NCBI GenBank assembly: GCA_030614245.1 | Contig: JAUWKK010000017.1 | Span: 1 to 16,818 of the forward strand | Origin: Planctomycetota bacterium | GTDB lineage: Bacteria; Planctomycetota; PUPC01; JABMSA01; JAUWKK01 | Direction of reading: 5' to 3' | Length of the DNA: 16,818 nucleotides | Shown here: positions 14,219 through 16,818 of the stretch, piece by piece | Layout: the number at the start of each line of letters is the position of its first letter | Numbering within the stretch: the first letter of the stretch is position 1 | Program-made: the position numbers and the translations under genes | The notes under the pieces: generated by a model | Seen by the model: only the letters and a program-made list of their open reading frames with translations | Told to the model about the DNA's origin: nothing | The model's database searches: none

Positions 14219-14331
14219 TGCGAAAGCGACCGGCAGAAAATGAGCGCACCGGCGAGCGCGGCTTTGCGCTCCTGATGGTGGTCGTGATTCTCTCGGCGCT
14301 GCGCCTGATCGGGGTGCCGTTCAGCATCTAG
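14218..14331 (+). pseudogene. N-terminal pseudopilin leader of the GspK-like gene, cut off by an in-frame TAG
   Basis: The ATG at 14218 overlaps the preceding TGA. It encodes a basic leader and a pseudopilin helix: GERG-FALLMVVVILSALRLIGVPFSI, cut after Gly15, with no Glu at mature position 5, which is characteristic of GspK. Codon 38 is TAG (14329-14331), after which the same frame continues without any stop to the window end. One base change (for example TCG to TAG) would explain it. TAG ends the GspG-like gene in this same operon, so a genome-wide reassignment of TAG is unlikely. Confidence 0.75.
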
Positions 14332-16818
14332 ATGAGGCTGCAGGAGGCTTCGGCACGGAATCAAGTCGCCAGGGCTCGCGCTCGTATCGCAGCAAACGGA
14401 GCGCTCAACCACGCCAGAGAATGCCTCAGCCGCACCTTCGACTGCACACTGCCGGGCCAGGACGCCGACAACCGCGACATCTATCCGCCGATCGTCTTCA
14501 TTCCGGATACGAAACTCGCGTTTTTTTATCCTGAAGAGATCGACGTTCTCTCTGAAATGACGGCCGATTTCACCCACAACAATCTCCATCAACACATCAA
14601 TCCGCGCTCGGAACGCAGCGACCCCGGCATCGCCGGCAGCGGAGCACTGTGGTCGGTAAACGTCGAGGACGAACAGGGGAAGATCAACCTCAACTCCGCG
14701 TCGCTGCCGCTGATCGTAAACCTGCTGACGCTGATGGGCGTCGGCGACGACGGCATCGTCTCGAGGCCCGCAGACCTGGCGCAAGACATCGTCAATCATC
14801 GCGATGCGACCGGGCCGTTTCATGCGATCAGCGAGGTGCGGGCACTGCTCCAGGAGTATGACCGGGCTCGGCGGGGCCTACAGGTGCTCGACAGCAGACT
14901 CGTCGGGCAGCTCAGCGACCTGCACCGATACGCCACCGTCTGGTCGCAGCGCGAGCATCCTTCGCTGCCCCATCTGGTCAACGTCAACACCGCCCCCGAG
15001 CTTGTACTGCGGGCCGTGATGACGGGCGTTCGCTCGAAGCTGATCGAGACGACGTTCACTCCTTCCGAATCGCGTGACGATAACTCGGGCCTTCGAGCGG
15101 GCGTGATGTCGCACGTGGAATTGCTCGAGCCGGACGCTCCCCTTGCCGACACATCCATCGTCTGCGTCGAGGGCACCGACGGCCTCGAGTTCGAGGTCGT
15201 CATCGAGAATGCCATAGGCGACGTCTCCACTCCATCGAACGCACCGGTGGTCCCCTATGCTAAGGCGTCGCTCGTGGTCATACGCGGCAGCGGAGGCGAC
15301 GGCGAGAAGCTTCTGCGGGCGGACCTCTACACCGGAGCCGGCAATTTCGTCGTGGGCGACCGCTTCGACTTCACCACGTTGACACTCGACAAGGTTCGCG
15401 GCGGAGCGCTCCTGGACAACGTGATCCGGCGCCTGACGGCCGAGCTCGATGTCCAGGTCAACGCGGTCGCCGGCGGCAGCGGCGATCTGACATTACTGGA
15501 CTACGCCGCCGCCGATGATGCAGCAGAGCGGACGTTCAGCGTCGGCGGCTGGGTCGAGATGCGCGCGCTGCTTGCCGAGCCTCGCGAGGGCGAGGAGAAC
15601 AGAATCTGCTCCGCCGTGATCCGCTGTACGTCCGTCAGCGGCAATGTGCTGACCGTCGACCTGGCTCCCGAGGTGGTCGGGGAGATGATCCGTGCGAAGG
15701 TCAGACCGTTCGTAATCGGCCTGGGCCGCGGCCCCGGAGAGCTCGGCGGCATCGTTGCGGCGGCGAAAGTCGCCGGAGGCGGGGAGCCGGACGCAGCCGC
15801 CAGGCCCGAGCAGATCAGCACGATCATAATGAACGCCTGCAAACCGCAGTCCAGGCACCTCTACGATGCGACCACCGGCTTCTGCACTAAATCGTACGGC
15901 GTCTTCACGATCGATGCGGTGGGCATTGTCAGCGATGCGGGCGGCAACGAAATGGCGCGGCATCATGTCCGCGAGGTCGTCAGGATGCAGCCGCCGCGCA
16001 CCGATGAGGACGGTATCGCGGACCAGACCTGGACGCTCGACACGCAGTACGAAGGCGAGAAATTCGTCGTCAATCCGGCCACGAGCAGCCTCGTTACGGC
16101 CGGCGGCACAGCTATCACTCACGACTTGGCGCCGAGCAGCGCCCGGGCGTCTCTATTCGTGAAACCGTCCGACGGCAGGCTGCAGGCCAATCAAGGCACG
16201 CGTTTCGCACTCCACTACGATCACTGCCTTGCGTCTGCCTTGCTCTGCGATCGCGGCAACATGGGCATGCCGCCGCTGGCGGTTCCCGGCGCCGGGCCGC
16301 TCTTGGGGAACGCCAGGGCATACTTCACCCAGAACGGACGTCTCAACGGCATCACTTACCGCGGCGTGCAGATGTTCGAGCTGTGGTTCAAGCCGAAAAG
16401 CCCCGAATTCACCGATGGCGGCGATCACTACCTGTTCGATTCGGCAAATATCGAAGGCCCGGACTTCGAGAACCGGCAGTTGCAGAACCGCATCTCGCTC
16501 TTCTATCGCGGCAATCCGGGCGAGCTGGTGTTCCGCATCGCCGACAGTACCCTCGAGGAAAAAGCCGCCGAGATACACCACCCGTGGGCTCCGGCCGCGA
16601 CGCCCAACTGGCATCACCTCATGGTGCAATGGGATGGGAGTCATCACAACGAGATGGCGATGTTCCTCGACGGCCTGAAGGTGGGCAAGTACTCCCCGAT
16701 AGTCGACAGCTTCGACGAAGTAATAGCGATAGGTTGCACGCTTCTTTGCCGCGTGCCGGGCATTTCGTTCGAGTTCGATTATCGGGACACGCAGCCCCAG
16801 GACGACTACGCTAATGCA
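14332..16818 (+). CDS. GspK-like minor pseudopilin with a C-terminal LamG-like region (body of gene; runs off window)
   Basis: The frame is open for 829 codons from the ATG immediately after the TAG to the window end; with the leader it would span at least 867. GspK features, numbered from the start at 14218, are MRLQEASARNQVARARARIA (the helix continuing from the membrane segment), WSVNVEDEQGKINLNSA (about 145-160) and LVNVNTAPELVLRA (253-266), the two family hallmarks. A long middle region (about 290-650) carries further beta-rich domains I do not recognise. From about residue 695 a LamG/Laminin-G-3-like fold appears: MFELWFKPKSPEF, HYLFDSANI, ELVFRIAD, NWHHLMVQWDG and EMAMFLDGLKVG. Known GspK proteins are about 300-340 residues, so this one is greatly enlarged. 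If translation begins only after the TAG, the product lacks its membrane helix and cannot join a pseudopilus. Confidence 0.8.
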   Translation, partial: MRLQEASARNQVARARARIAANGALNHARECLSRTFDCTLPGQDADNRDIYPPIVFIPDTKLAFFYPEEIDVLSEMTADFTHNNLHQHINPRSERSDPGIAGSGALWSVNVEDEQGKINLNSASLPLIVNLLTLMGVGDDGIVSRPADLAQDIVNHRDATGPFHAISEVRALLQEYDRARRGLQVLDSRLVGQLSDLHRYATVWSQREHPSLPHLVNVNTAPELVLRAVMTGVRSKLIETTFTPSESRDDNSGLRAGVMSHVELLEPDAPLADTSIVCVEGTDGLEFEVVIENAIGDVSTPSNAPVVPYAKASLVVIRGSGGDGEKLLRADLYTGAGNFVVGDRFDFTTLTLDKVRGGALLDNVIRRLTAELDVQVNAVAGGSGDLTLLDYAAADDAAERTFSVGGWVEMRALLAEPREGEENRICSAVIRCTSVSGNVLTVDLAPEVVGEMIRAKVRPFVIGLGRGPGELGGIVAAAKVAGGGEPDAAARPEQISTIIMNACKPQSRHLYDATTGFCTKSYGVFTIDAVGIVSDAGGNEMARHHVREVVRMQPPRTDEDGIADQTWTLDTQYEGEKFVVNPATSSLVTAGGTAITHDLAPSSARASLFVKPSDGRLQANQGTRFALHYDHCLASALLCDRGNMGMPPLAVPGAGPLLGNARAYFTQNGRLNGITYRGVQMFELWFKPKSPEFTDGGDHYLFDSANIEGPDFENRQLQNRISLFYRGNPGELVFRIADSTLEEKAAEIHHPWAPAATPNWHHLMVQWDGSHHNEMAMFLDGLKVGKYSPIVDSFDEVIAIGCTLLCRVPGISFEFDYRDTQPQDDYANA

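Noticed and set aside
1..16818. CRISPR array, tRNA, rRNA, insertion sequence or transposase
   Set aside because: No regularly spaced repeats, no cloverleaf or rRNA signatures, and no transposase motifs or paired terminal repeats with target duplications were found.

Overview
The window looks like GC-rich chromosomal DNA from an anaerobic, polysaccharide-degrading bacterium. A member of the Planctomycetota or the wider PVC group seems most likely. The clues are a PEP-CTERM protein, secreted carbohydrate enzymes, a glycyl radical enzyme with its activase, pseudopilins carrying laminin-G-like domains, and palindromes of a kind common in environmental genomes. This assignment is an inference; no rRNA or tRNA gene is present to confirm it.

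Layout: (1) 1-380, the 3' end of radC. (2) 619-1695, a uroporphyrinogen-decarboxylase-superfamily protein, followed by a spacer holding a palindromic repeat and a possible ankyrin-protein tail. (3) 1979-4429, minus strand: a family 43 glycoside hydrolase and a downstream lipoprotein, each with its own candidate sigma70-type promoter. (4) 4643-8329, plus strand: a strong promoter, a sialate O-acetylesterase relic lacking its catalytic core, a CxE-type glycyl radical enzyme and its activating enzyme. (5) 8330-9226, about 900 bp without a gene, holding hairpins, a 13-bp repeat, a strong promoter and a leader of about 260 nt. (6) 9227-10132, a repeat-containing PEP-CTERM surface protein with a terminator behind it. 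(7) 10219-10944, minus strand, an endonuclease III family DNA glycosylase that may be translated from a leaderless mRNA. (8) 11186-11989, a LysM protein with four membrane segments. (9) 12051-16818, a promoter and a tightly coupled pseudopilin operon running off the window: a GspG-like pseudopilin, a pseudopilin with a LamG-like domain, and a GspK-like protein that also ends in a LamG-like region.

The most interesting part is the last operon. Two type II secretion-type minor pseudopilins carry concanavalin/LamG-like domains, and both genes are interrupted: a -1 frame change near 13937 and an in-frame TAG at 14329-14331. Everything around the two lesions stays open and well conserved in character, so they are either very recent mutations or base-calling errors. 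The second notable locus is the esterase relic: only its N-terminal beta-domain and last ~30 residues remain, and the C-terminal scrap is in frame with the glycyl radical enzyme gene. In function, regions 3 and 4 suggest extracellular glycan breakdown beside anaerobic radical fermentation of a small polyol- or amine-like substrate, which cannot be named from sequence.
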